Made by a program: the position numbers and the translations under genes. From Planctomyces sp. SH-PL14 (GTDB lineage: Bacteria; Planctomycetota; Planctomycetia; Planctomycetales; Planctomycetaceae), in assembly GCF_001610835.1 (NCBI RefSeq), contig NZ_CP011270.1, positions 6,032,001-6,096,000 of the forward strand: a stretch of DNA of 64,000 nt, written 5' to 3'. Position 1 is the first letter of the stretch, and each line of letters opens with the position of its first letter. Positions 25,701 to 34,262 of the stretch are shown here, in pieces. The notes below the pieces were generated by a model that saw nothing but the letters and a program-made list of their open reading frames with translations, was not told the origin of the DNA and ran no database searches.

Positions 25701-28700
25701 GATCTGGCTCGTGGCGTGGCTGACCGGGCCGCTCGTGGCGCATGTCATCAGCCAGCCGCTCCACCGGAAGGCTCCCGAGTTCACCGCGGAGCAGAAGCTC
25801 TGGCTGCGGCACATCGCCCGCAAGACCTGGTTCTGGTTCGAGTGCATGGTCGGACCGCGGACGAACTGGCTCCCGCCCGACAACTTCCAGGAGTACCCGC
25901 AGGCGAAGCTCGCCGAGCGGATCTCGCCGACGAACGAAGGCCTGTACCTCACGTCGGGGCTCGTCGCCCGGGACTTCGGCTTCCTCGGCCTGCACGGGCT
26001 CGTCGAAGGGTGGGAGAAGAACCTCGCCACGTGGTCGAACCTCGAGAAGTTCCACGGCCACTTCTACAACTGGTACGAGACCAGCAACGTCCAGCCGCTC
26101 CGGCCGCGATACATCTCGACGGTCGACAGCGGGAACCTGGCCGCCTGCTTCCTCGTCATCAAGACCGGGACCGCCGACCTCCTCCAGGCTCCGGTCTTCA
26201 GCCCGGCCCAGTGGGACGGGCTGAAGGACACGGCGTTCCTGGTGGCGGACAGCATCCGGCACCTGCGGCGGTCGCTCGGGAAGGCGCATCCGCCGGCGTT
26301 CGACCGGATGGCGAACGCCTTCGAAGAGTTCCAGGGGACCTTCCAGACCTGCCCCGTCTCGCTCGTCGAGTGGAATACGACGGTCAAGGGGTGGAAGACG
26401 CACCGGGCGGCCCTCAACGTCGCCAACCTGGCGCTGCTGAGCGACGAGTCATTCCCGGCCGACGACCTGCGGACCGCGGTCGACATCCTGATCCAGCATC
26501 TCGACGGCCTCGAAGAGGACCGCCTGACGCTGCTGGCCTGGGCCGATGCGCTCCCCGCCGCCCTGCCGCTGCACGACGGTCCCGAAGTGGAGGCGGCGGC
26601 CGATGCCGTCACCCGCTGCTGGCTGCGGCTGCGGAAGGAACTGAGCCAGGCGAACTCGCCGCAGCGGCTCGCCGCGATCGCCGGCGTCACGGCGCCGCTC
26701 GTCTCGGAGCTGGAGAGCCTCACGTCGGCCCAGCCGCAGGAAACCCGGGCCGCGCTCCACACGCAGTTTGAGACCCTGAAGACCGCTCTCGAGCGGACCT
26801 CGCAGGGGGCGGCCGCGCTCGTCGCCCGCTATGACGCCGTCGCGGCGCACTGCGAGTCGCTCGCGCTCGGGATGCAGTTCGAGTTCCTCTACAACCCGCA
26901 GCGGCGGCTGTTCGCCATCGGCTACAACCTCGAGGACGACCGCCTCGACCGCTCGCACTACGACATGCTCTGCTCGGAGGCCCGCCTCACCAGCTTCGTC
27001 GCCATCGCCAAGGGGGACGTTCCGGCCCGGCACTGGTTCCAGCTCGGACGCTCCGCCACCTACTCCGCCGGACAGCTCGGGCTGCTCTCGTGGGGGGGGA
27101 CGATGTTCGAGTTCCTCATGCCGGTCCTGTTCCAGAAGTGGTACCCCGGCTCCCTCATCGCCCAGGCGTGCCAGACCGCGGTCGCCCGGCAGCGGCAGTA
27201 CGGGAACAGCCTCGGCATTCCGTGGGGAGTGTCGGAGTCCGCCTTCGCGTCGCTCGCCACGAACCTCGACTACCAGTACCAGTCGTTCGGCGTCCCGGGG
27301 CTCGGCCTCAAGCGGGGGCTCAGCGACGACCGGGTCGTCGCGCCCTACGCCACGCTGCTCGCGCTGCCGATCGCGCCGCAGGAGGCGTACGCCAACCTGC
27401 ACCGCCTGGAGGCCGAAGGGGGCCTGGGGGTGTGGGGCTTCTATGACGCTATCGAGTTCACGCCGGAGCGGGTTCCGGTCAACCGCCGCTCCGTCCCGGT
27501 CCGCTGCTACATGGCGCACCACCAGGGGATGGGACTGAACGCCCTGGCGAACGTCCTGATGGACAGCTCGCTCCCGCGGCGGTTCCACGCCCATCCGCTG
27601 ATCCGCGCCAGCGAGCTGCTGCTCCAGGAGAAGGTTCCGGACGGTCCGCCGATCATCATGCCGCACGAGGACGAGACCGAAGTGGTCCACGTCGCTCCGG
27701 CGAGCGTCGAGATCGTGGCCCGCCGGATGGGGGGCTGGGACTCGGCCCGGCCGCGGACGCACCTGCTCTCGAACGGCCGGTACTCCGTCATGGTGACCGA
27801 CACCGGCGGCGGATCGAGCACGATGGGGGACGTGGCGGTGACCCGCTTCCGCCCCGACAACACCCGCGACCAGTGGGGACAGTTCCTCTATCTGCGGGAC
27901 CTCGCGACGAACCGCGTCTGGTCCCCGACGTACCAGCCGACCTGCGCGACGCCGGACGCGTACGAGATCACCTACGCCATCGACAAGGCGGAGTTCCGCC
28001 GCCTCGACGGCGAGCTGGAGACGCTCTACGAAGTCACGGTCTGCCCGGAGAACCAGGTCGAGGTCCGGCAGCTGCGGCTCGTGAACCACGGCTCCGAGGA
28101 GCGGGTGATCGAGATCACGAGCTACGCCGAGATCGCGCTCTGCCCCCAGGCGGCGGACCTGGCGCATCCCGCCTTCCAGAAGCTGTTCGTCGAGACCGAA
28201 TACGTTCCCGGCGAGACCGCGCTCATCGCCCGCCGCCGTCCCCGCGACTTGAAGCAGCAGCCGCTGTGGGGGGTGCATGTCCTGTCGTGTGCGGACGCTC
28301 ACGGCCAGGACATCCAGTTCGAGACGAGCCGGGCGAACTTCCTCGGCCGGGGCTGCACGCCCCGCGCGCCGCAGGCGCTCGACCCCGGAACGCGGCTCAG
28401 CGGGACGGTCGGGATCGTTCTCGATCCGATCTTCTCGTTGCGGTGCAAGGTCCGGGTTCCGGCCGAGAGCAGCGTCGTCGTCGCCTTCACGACCGGCGTG
28501 GCCCAGACGCGGGATGAGGCGCTCCGCGTCGCCGACCAGTACCACGACCTCCGCGGCGTGCAGCGGGCCTTTGAGCTCGCGTGGGCGTACAACCAGGTCA
28601 ACCTGCACCACCTCCAGATGACGGCGGCCCGCGCCCAGCGGTTCCAGCGGCTGGCGTCGTCGCTGATCTTCCCCGATCCGATCCTCCGCGGACCGCAGCA

Positions 28701-31700
28701 GTCGATCCGCCTGAACCGGCAGGGGCAGAACGGCCTGTGGCGGTTCGGGATCTCCGGCGACCGGACGATCCTCCTCGTTCGCGTGAGCGAGCAGGACCAG
28801 GTCGAGTTCGTGCAGGAGCTGGCCCAGGGGCGGCGGTACTGGGAGTCGCTCGGACTCCATATCGACCTCGTGGTCCTCAACGAGCTGCCCGGCAGCTACT
28901 TCGACGAGCTTCAGGAACAGCTGCAGCGGCTGGCGGGGGACTCGCATCGTCCCGGCGGCGGAACGGCGGTCTTTACGATCCGCGCTGCGCAGATCACGGC
29001 GGAGGACCGCTACCTCCTCGAATCGGCGGCGGCGATCGTGGTCGATGCCCGCCGCGGGTGGGCCAACTTCACCCCCGCTCCCGCTCCCGCGGCCGCGCCG
29101 AAGCCGGCCGAGAAGACCGAGGGAGCGAAGCCGGCCGTCAAGGGACCGCATCGCAACCTTGCGATCGGCTCGCAGTCGCCGATCAAGGAGTTCGCTCCGC
29201 ACGAGCGGGCCGCCACCACGGGCCGCGGATCGGAATCCGGTTCTCGCTCGGAAGCCCGCGAGTCCCTCCAGTTCTGGAACGGGACGGGGGGCTTCACGGG
29301 GGATGGCCGGGAGTACCGGATGTTCCTGGAAAGCCGGGCGGTCCCGCCGATGCCGTGGTCGAACGTCATCGCCAACCCGCGGTTCGGCTGCCTCGTGACC
29401 GAGTCCGGCGGCGGCTACACGTGGGCGGAGAACAGCCGCGAGAACAAGCTCACGGCGTGGTCGAACGACCCGGTCATCGATCCGCCGGCCGAGCAGATCT
29501 TCATCCGCGACGAGAAGTCGGGCGACCTGTGGACCGCCGTTCCCGGCCCGCGCTCCGCGCACCGGTCGGTCGAGGTCCATCACGGACAGGGGTATTCGCG
29601 GTTCCTGCACTCAGCGCAGGGGCTGGAGCATGAGCTGCGGATCTCGATCGCGCCCGACGCGCCGGTGAAGTTCAGCTGCCTCAAGCTCCGGAACCGGTCC
29701 GATCTTCCCCGCGAGCTGTCGGTCACCTGTTACGCCGAGTTCGTCCTCGGGGTGACGCGGGACCAGTCGCGGATGTTCCTCGTGACGGACGTCGATCCCG
29801 AGACCCGGGCGCTCCTCGTCCGCAACTCGTACCATCCGGACTACCCGGATCAGGTGGCGTTCCTGCAGGTCCTCTCGCTCAACCGCTCGGTGACCGGCGA
29901 CCGCGAGGAGTTCTGGGGCCGCAATGCGCATCCGCAGCGTCCGGCGGCGCTCCTCCATCCGGGCGAACTGGCAAGGAAGATCGGACCTGGCTTCGATCCC
30001 TGCGGGGCGATCCAGACGACCGTTTCGATCCCGGCCGGGGAAGAGGTGGAGGTCGTGTTCCTGCTCGGCAGCGGTCAGGACCGGGCGGAAGCGCAGTCGC
30101 TGCTGCACCGGTTCAACACGCCGCACGCCGTTCACTCCGCGATGCAGCAGACCCGCGAGGTGTGGACCGACGTGACCGAGACGGTGCAGGTCAAGACGCC
30201 GAGCCCGGCGCTCGATCTCCTGGTCAATCACTGGCTGGTCTATCAGGTCCTGAGCTGCCGGGTCTGGGGGCGGTCCGCCTTCTACCAGTCCGGCGGGGCG
30301 TACGGGTTCCGCGATCAGCTCCAGGACGTAATGGCGGCGGTCTACAGCCGGCCGGGCGTGGCGCGGGAGCAGATCCTGCGGGCGGCCGCGCGGCAGTTCG
30401 TCGAAGGGGACGTGCAGCACTGGTGGCATCCGCCGGGGGGACGGGGGACGCGGACGCGGTTCTCCGACGACCTGTTGTGGCTGCCGCTCGTCGTCGCGCA
30501 CTACGTCGGTGTCACGGGGGACCGGACGGTTCTCGACGAGATCGTTCCGTTCATCCGTTCGCCGCTCCTCCGGCCGGACGAGCACGAGCGGTATGAGCAG
30601 CCTTCGCCCGCGGGGGAAGAGTCCTCGGTCTACGACCACTGCCTGCGGACGCTCGACCGCGGCTTCACGAGCGGCCCGCACGGCCTACCGCTCATGGGGT
30701 GCGGCGACTGGAACGACGGGATGAACAAGGTGGGCGAAGGGGGGCAGGGGGAGAGTGTGTGGGTGGGGTGGTTCCTGCTCGTGCTGCTCGACCGCTTCCT
30801 TCCGGTGATGGAGGAGCGTGGCGATCACGAGCTGGCGCAGCAGTACCGGCAGAAGACGGTGGCGCTGCGGCAGTCTCTGGAGAGCCAGGCGTGGGATGGC
30901 GAGTGGTATCGCCGGGCGTTCTTCGACGACGGGACGCCGCTGGGCTCTCGGGAGAACGACGAGTGCCAGATCGATTCGCTGGCCCAGACGTGGGCGGTGT
31001 TCGCCGAGGCCGATCCGGAGCGGACGGACCAGGCGCTGTCGGCGGTGCTGGAACGTCTTGTCGATGAGCGGCTGAAGCTGGTGAAGCTGTTTGATCCGCC
31101 GTTCGACAAGACGGAGCTCGATCCTGGCTATATCAAGGGGTATCTGCCGGGGGTGCGGGAGAACGGCGGCCAGTACACGCACGCGGTGCTGTGGCTGATC
31201 CAGGCGCTCGTCCAGAAGGGGCGGGGGGCGGAGGCGATGCGGATCTTTGATCTCATCAATCCCGTTCGCCACGCGGCGAGTCCCGAGGGGGTCCGGACGT
31301 ATCAGGTGGAGCCTTACGTAGTGGCGGCGGATGTGTATTCCGTCGATCCGCATGGCGGGCGCGGGGGGTGGACGTGGTACACGGGGTCCGCGGCGTGGAC
31401 GTATCGGGCGGCGCTGGAGTCGATTCTGGGGCTGCGGGTGCGGGAGGGGACGGTTTCGTTCGAGCCTTGTGTTCCGCCGGAGTGGGGTGAGTTTGAGGTT
31501 CGGATGCGGCGGGGGACGACGACCTGGGTGTTCAAGGTGGTCCCTGGTCATGATGAGGAGTCGGCGGAGGCGTTTGATCCGGCGAGCAATCGGTTCACGT
31601 TGGTGGAGGATGGTCAGGAGCACCGGATTACGGTGCATGTGCCGAATGGGCGTGGGGGGGATGTGCGTCGGGACGGGGAGGAGTCCGCGGATGCGGTGAG

Positions 31701-31722
31701 AGCGGAGGAGCGCGGAAGTTAG
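22765..31722 (+). CDS. ndvB: cyclic beta-1,2-glucan synthase (NdvB/ChvB family)
   Basis: 2985 residues, the usual size class for cyclic glucan synthases (about 2800). N-terminal cytoplasmic region, then membrane helices near 418-470. The GT84 glycosyltransferase domain has FVITLDADTQLP near 634 and LSHDLIEGCHVRVG near 751, with more membrane helices at about 830-880 and 958-990. The glycoamylase/GH189 cyclising domain follows (WFWFECMVGPRTNWLPP near 1019, YDMLCSEARLTSFVAIAKGD near 1395, MAHHQGMGLNALANVL near 1582). Two beta-sandwich domains (near 1670 and 2203) are separated by an Ala/Pro/Lys linker (about 2103-2160). The C-terminal GH94 phosphorylase-like (alpha/alpha)6 domain holds GCGDWNDGMN near 2646. 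It would use UDP-glucose to build, cyclise and trim periplasmic beta-1,2-glucan. It stands alone, with no exporter gene (ndvA) nearby. Confidence 0.94.
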   Translation: MTSAPTVSGPQADDTLYIHPSDFAYRGELYSFEHLMAHAVDLAGSLKTDASVQDAPEFRSRFSENAEFLKEANRTLARGARDGDPVTPDTQWLLDNFYVVEEQLRQIQEDLPASYFRELPKLSSGEPRIHRLALELVTHTDSVLDQGTIVEFIRRFQAVAPLSIGEVWAIPIMFRLVLVENLRRLSAQMLKMKRCRELAHRLADEWQGGDRLPPALDTDRRNPQLILQVLGVVRECAPDQIVRLATLEQLVHHRFPGTHDLLREEHQRQAVNQVSVGNVITSMRLLSATDWETFFEETSLAEQILRRDPAGVYPRMDFESRDRYRHIVERLAKRSGRTDAEVAEMVVRRSASIVGAASSVGVTPVGASPAVVHDDPRSHVGYWLVGEGQDAFVEQVGYARKFGERILRTFARKPSATFFTSVIGITVLGTLLTGIVAAKLLGGPWIALLLAIVSILPWSEVAVLATNLFVTHVMPPRVLPKLELKDGVPSEYRTIVVIPSMLSGAGEIDSLVSRLEMHAIANPEPNVTYALLTDFTDADAESLPRDADLVRRAVEGIRTLNERYGQDGRGPFYLFHRSRRWNPVAKVWMGWERKRGKLMEFNALLRGAKETTYTTIEGDLPALLGPNGVSDIQFVITLDADTQLPFGTARKMIGTLAHILNRPQVSPDGSCLKHGYTILQPRVSVHLADGNRSWYSRIFAHGKGLDPYASAASDVYQDLFGEGSFTGKGIYDLNAFETVLHGAFPENTILSHDLIEGCHVRVGLVSDIELIDGFPMRYDADLRRQHRWVRGDWQIAPWLFGRVPSLTGDRANRLSLLSKWKIFDNLRRSVVAPLVMALLILGWFLAPQGAWWWTGIGVLTIGFPLFGGLATSLWGLFRTSEPLSHLRSSGLDLGRSFVRTYIHMSLLPHRALLMVDAIARTIHRVTRSRARMLEWETAAAVDQRLGQSRKPIYVKLWPLPALAIALAFLLPTAALVPAAIWLVAWLTGPLVAHVISQPLHRKAPEFTAEQKLWLRHIARKTWFWFECMVGPRTNWLPPDNFQEYPQAKLAERISPTNEGLYLTSGLVARDFGFLGLHGLVEGWEKNLATWSNLEKFHGHFYNWYETSNVQPLRPRYISTVDSGNLAACFLVIKTGTADLLQAPVFSPAQWDGLKDTAFLVADSIRHLRRSLGKAHPPAFDRMANAFEEFQGTFQTCPVSLVEWNTTVKGWKTHRAALNVANLALLSDESFPADDLRTAVDILIQHLDGLEEDRLTLLAWADALPAALPLHDGPEVEAAADAVTRCWLRLRKELSQANSPQRLAAIAGVTAPLVSELESLTSAQPQETRAALHTQFETLKTALERTSQGAAALVARYDAVAAHCESLALGMQFEFLYNPQRRLFAIGYNLEDDRLDRSHYDMLCSEARLTSFVAIAKGDVPARHWFQLGRSATYSAGQLGLLSWGGTMFEFLMPVLFQKWYPGSLIAQACQTAVARQRQYGNSLGIPWGVSESAFASLATNLDYQYQSFGVPGLGLKRGLSDDRVVAPYATLLALPIAPQEAYANLHRLEAEGGLGVWGFYDAIEFTPERVPVNRRSVPVRCYMAHHQGMGLNALANVLMDSSLPRRFHAHPLIRASELLLQEKVPDGPPIIMPHEDETEVVHVAPASVEIVARRMGGWDSARPRTHLLSNGRYSVMVTDTGGGSSTMGDVAVTRFRPDNTRDQWGQFLYLRDLATNRVWSPTYQPTCATPDAYEITYAIDKAEFRRLDGELETLYEVTVCPENQVEVRQLRLVNHGSEERVIEITSYAEIALCPQAADLAHPAFQKLFVETEYVPGETALIARRRPRDLKQQPLWGVHVLSCADAHGQDIQFETSRANFLGRGCTPRAPQALDPGTRLSGTVGIVLDPIFSLRCKVRVPAESSVVVAFTTGVAQTRDEALRVADQYHDLRGVQRAFELAWAYNQVNLHHLQMTAARAQRFQRLASSLIFPDPILRGPQQSIRLNRQGQNGLWRFGISGDRTILLVRVSEQDQVEFVQELAQGRRYWESLGLHIDLVVLNELPGSYFDELQEQLQRLAGDSHRPGGGTAVFTIRAAQITAEDRYLLESAAAIVVDARRGWANFTPAPAPAAAPKPAEKTEGAKPAVKGPHRNLAIGSQSPIKEFAPHERAATTGRGSESGSRSEARESLQFWNGTGGFTGDGREYRMFLESRAVPPMPWSNVIANPRFGCLVTESGGGYTWAENSRENKLTAWSNDPVIDPPAEQIFIRDEKSGDLWTAVPGPRSAHRSVEVHHGQGYSRFLHSAQGLEHELRISIAPDAPVKFSCLKLRNRSDLPRELSVTCYAEFVLGVTRDQSRMFLVTDVDPETRALLVRNSYHPDYPDQVAFLQVLSLNRSVTGDREEFWGRNAHPQRPAALLHPGELARKIGPGFDPCGAIQTTVSIPAGEEVEVVFLLGSGQDRAEAQSLLHRFNTPHAVHSAMQQTREVWTDVTETVQVKTPSPALDLLVNHWLVYQVLSCRVWGRSAFYQSGGAYGFRDQLQDVMAAVYSRPGVAREQILRAAARQFVEGDVQHWWHPPGGRGTRTRFSDDLLWLPLVVAHYVGVTGDRTVLDEIVPFIRSPLLRPDEHERYEQPSPAGEESSVYDHCLRTLDRGFTSGPHGLPLMGCGDWNDGMNKVGEGGQGESVWVGWFLLVLLDRFLPVMEERGDHELAQQYRQKTVALRQSLESQAWDGEWYRRAFFDDGTPLGSRENDECQIDSLAQTWAVFAEADPERTDQALSAVLERLVDERLKLVKLFDPPFDKTELDPGYIKGYLPGVRENGGQYTHAVLWLIQALVQKGRGAEAMRIFDLINPVRHAASPEGVRTYQVEPYVVAADVYSVDPHGGRGGWTWYTGSAAWTYRAALESILGLRVREGTVSFEPCVPPEWGEFEVRMRRGTTTWVFKVVPGHDEESAEAFDPASNRFTLVEDGQEHRITVHVPNGRGGDVRRDGEESADAVRAEERGS

Positions 31723-31737
31723 AGGGGGTCAAAGAGC

Positions 31738-31900
31738 CGGGGTCCAGGGGGTCACCCCTGGCGGGGAGTGCAGAGGGGCAACGCCCCTTTGCCCGCCGGA
31801 GGGCTGGCCGTCGAGAGATGTCTGAAGGAGCGCGTGTCCAAACGCGGACGTAGTGCCGGATGCCCCCTCACCAACCCGCGGCGATTGTGGAGTGAGCGGT
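31738..31900 (-). repeat. repeat A, copy 5 (3' module only)
   Basis: Minus-strand copy of the 3' module, starting 15 bp after the glucan synthase stop codon. It decays after the CAACCCGCGG position, where the variable linker would begin. Confidence 0.85.
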
Positions 31901-32081
31901 GAAGGGTGAGGGACTCCCTGTTGGAATTCAGCCTTCAGGCTGTCCGCTGCGTGGTCTTCGAACAGATTGCGTCCAGCGGGGTACGCTGAAGCGTGAACTT
32001 CAACGGCGGTTGCAGCCCGTTTGGTCACTCCGGAGATTGGACCTTCTCCGTCGGGGCTCAGACGCCGGGTAATGCTTTCGC

Positions 32082-32516
32082 TCACGAGGAAGTCTGGACA
32101 TTGAGTCTGGTCAATTCGCCTCTATACCGACTCACCAACTCCACCAAGCATTCTTCCATCGACCGAAAGTCGATCTTTTTCGCCAACTTGGGCTTCACGG
32201 ACCGGATGTACTCCATGCTGAACAGGAGCCCTTCACAAATGACGTCCGCAACTCGCCCGCGATCGTCCCTTTCAATCCCGATGTCGACCGACAAATACCT
32301 TCCACGTCGATCGACATCCAGATAACCGATCCCCGAGAGTTCGTACTGATTGACCTCACCGTCCACCCTGAGGATGAAGGCCAACTCGGGATAAGGAAAT
32401 CCCTCGAATCGCAGTCCTTGGCTGGCGACCTGCAAGGCTTTGAAATGAGGTAGCACAGCCGTTGCCGCATCCTGTCCACCGAACTGCGCAGAGAATCCGA
32501 TTTCCGATGAAGTCAT
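32082..32516 (-). CDS. possible immunity protein (Imm12-like)
   Basis: 144 residues, no signal peptide, predicted alpha+beta. The central part FPYPELAFILRVDGEVNQYE, followed by GIGYLDVDRRGRYLSVDIGI, has the RVDG..... and K.RY..VDIG layout I associate from memory with the Imm12 family of polymorphic-toxin immunity proteins; I hold this loosely. The C-terminal helix has ECLVELVSRYRGELTRL. The DNA around it (about 31.9-32.6 kb) is noticeably less GC-rich than the rest, consistent with horizontal arrival. No toxin gene is visible next to it, so it would be an orphan. Otherwise: hypothetical protein. Confidence 0.7.
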   Translation of the reverse strand: MTSSEIGFSAQFGGQDAATAVLPHFKALQVASQGLRFEGFPYPELAFILRVDGEVNQYELSGIGYLDVDRRGRYLSVDIGIERDDRGRVADVICEGLLFSMEYIRSVKPKLAKKIDFRSMEECLVELVSRYRGELTRLNVQTSS

Positions 32517-32875
32517 GATCGTTACCCTTGCAGAGCCCTTCGCGCCTGCCTGCTCACGTCCGACCGGCTTCGTCGCCTTGCCATTCCCTCTCGATGGCGC
32601 TTCGAGCTAGGGAGTTTAGAGATTGAGGGGGGCGTTTCCTCAGGAGATTGGCATCTTCGGATTCTCTGCAAACCGGTCAGGGAAGGCCACGATGTCCAGA
32701 CGCCACACTCTCACCGACGCGCCGTGGAACCAGATTGCCGGTGTTGTCTGGCTCGCCGCCCTCATCATGGACATCTTGTGATTGTCCACACCGCCTCGCT
32801 CGAAACGCGAACGAGGGAATCCACACTTCATACCCTCGCTGGCGCGTCGGGCTGGTGTGCGGGGCCACTGAGAAC
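32517..32875. other. intergenic, no gene seen apart from a short dispersed repeat
   Basis: 359 bp between two leftward genes. It includes the short planctomycete repeat at 32832-32859. A frame across it is open by chance and encodes the TPARRASEG peptide that this repeat gives in many planctomycete annotations. Confidence 0.5.
32832..32859 (-). repeat. short dispersed planctomycete repeat (CCAGCCCGACGCGCCAGCGA type)
   Basis: ACCCTCGCTGGCGCGTCGGG on the plus strand followed by CTGGTGTG. From general knowledge this sequence recurs in very many planctomycete genomes, where it is often mistranslated as ARRASEG. Single copy in this window. Confidence 0.6.
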
Positions 32876-33724
32876 TCAGTTCCAGCGGGCGACCATGCGG
32901 TGCGCTTCGTCGATCATCAGATTGACCGTCGAACGCTCTCCTTCCGGAGCATTCGTAAGGCACTCTTCGAGCATGTCGATCGCCGCACCCGGACGGCCGG
33001 ACTTCATCGTCGCGTAAGCCAGATCGCGACGGGCGGCGTACGAGCAGGGGTTCAGAAGCACGAGCCGGTGCTGCACCGTCCGCAGCCCGCGCCAGTCCTT
33101 CCGGCAGAGGAACAGGTTCCGGAGATTGTTGAGCATCCGCTCAATGATCGTCCGGGCGGAGGCGACCCGCAGCGTCGGCTTAATCCGGGCTACGGAAAGA
33201 CCGGTCAATTCTTTGAGCCACGAGACGCATTCGATCTGCGTCATCGTCCGGCCGGCATGGAACGGATCGACGAAGATCGGCCCCGCCGGAGAATCGTCGC
33301 AACGACAGAGGAAATGCTGCGGGCTCGAGACCCCCTGCAGACTGATCCCGACCTTCTCCGCCAAGGCGATGTAGAGGATCGACAGGGAGATCGGCAGGCC
33401 GAAACGGTTGGCGATCACCGAGTCGAGAAAGCTTCCCTCGGCGGTGCAGGTGGCCATGGCCGAACCGCGGAAGCCGAGTGTCTCGGTCATGAAGACGCAG
33501 AACGCCTGCAGGCCTTCATCGGCGTCGGCCGTGCGGAGGATCTGGGGACGCAACGTCTGGGCCTGCTGGTCCAGCCATGCGTCGACCCCCTCGAAGTCGA
33601 TGTCGTTGTGGAAATCGCGGGCGACCTCAAGGGCCGCCTCGGTCAGATCCACGTTGGCATCATGCCGAAGGAGACGTTGGAACTGCACATCGCGATCGAA
33701 GGATGAGCTGTCGAGCGGATCCAT
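32876..33724 (-). CDS. SirB1/transglutaminase-like protein with TPR
   Basis: 282 residues from ATG 33724; the much longer frame upstream is repeat A and intergenic DNA. Motifs of the SirB1 N-terminal transglutaminase-like family: VDAWLDQQAQTLRP, LQAFCVFMTETLGFRGS, SFLDSVIANRFGLPISLSIL, then YIALAEKVGISLQGVSSPQHFLCR, with the conserved Arg-Gly/Pro-Ile-Ser region and an acidic FVDPFHAGR stretch. The C-terminal third (about 205-280) holds TPR-like helices (LRTVQHRLVLLNPCSYAARR, DLAYATMKSGRPGAAIDML). Family members are thought to be non-catalytic or peptidase-like regulators; role unproven. No signal peptide. Confidence 0.9.
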   Translation of the reverse strand: MDPLDSSSFDRDVQFQRLLRHDANVDLTEAALEVARDFHNDIDFEGVDAWLDQQAQTLRPQILRTADADEGLQAFCVFMTETLGFRGSAMATCTAEGSFLDSVIANRFGLPISLSILYIALAEKVGISLQGVSSPQHFLCRCDDSPAGPIFVDPFHAGRTMTQIECVSWLKELTGLSVARIKPTLRVASARTIIERMLNNLRNLFLCRKDWRGLRTVQHRLVLLNPCSYAARRDLAYATMKSGRPGAAIDMLEECLTNAPEGERSTVNLMIDEAHRMVARWN

Positions 33725-33937
33725 AATTCCAGGACGAAGGACGCAGGACGGACATCCGGAGTGATACCGCCAATTGTAGACCTCCGCCACGGCGATCTCG
33801 ACTGGAAAAGTCCGGGAGGGCAGAACTTGCCGTAGTGTTAAGAAACTCGCGGCTGTGGCAGTTCGTGCCGATGGTTGCTCGGGCTTGTTCGGAGGTCCGG
33901 GTTTGTCCGGAGTTTTTGGGGGGGCGGTGACATCGCG

Positions 33938-34098
33938 ACGCTCGCCCTGAAATCGTCGCGGGTTGGTGTGGGGGCATACGGCACGGGGGCCGCGCTTGGG
34001 CACGATCTCCTTCAGACATCTCTCGACGAGAGGGCCTCCGGCGGGCAAAGGGGCGTTGCCCCTCTGCACTCCCCACCAGGGTGCCCCCTGGACCCGGT
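33938..34098 (+). repeat. repeat A, copy 6 (3' module only)
   Basis: Plus-strand 3' module in a divergent gap. The first stem reads GGGGCC-GCGCTT-GGGCAC here. The remaining 160 bp up to the kinase start is GC-rich without clear features. Confidence 0.85.
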
Positions 34099-34262
34099 GA
34101 GGGCCAGCGAGGCTGCGGTGCGCGTATGCTGCGCTTCTCCGTTGCCTTCACATTGGAAGGCGCGCGCACAGCCATCCGACACACAGGAGAGGCATCCACC
34201 CGCCATCCACGGTAGACTATCCAGACTGCAAAACGCGGCCGTGCGGGAATTGATCGGGAGAC

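Noticed and set aside
22591-29610. Two very long minus-strand open frames opposite the glucan synthase (1270 and 1053 codons)
   Set aside because: They mirror the codon bias of the sense gene, are rich in Arg/Asp/Glu/Pro and have no domain. Long antisense frames are expected in GC-rich coding DNA.
32640-32963. 107-codon minus-strand frame containing TPARRASEG
   Set aside because: The peptide is the translation of a dispersed DNA repeat and the frame overlaps the SirB1-like gene; no ribosome-binding site.
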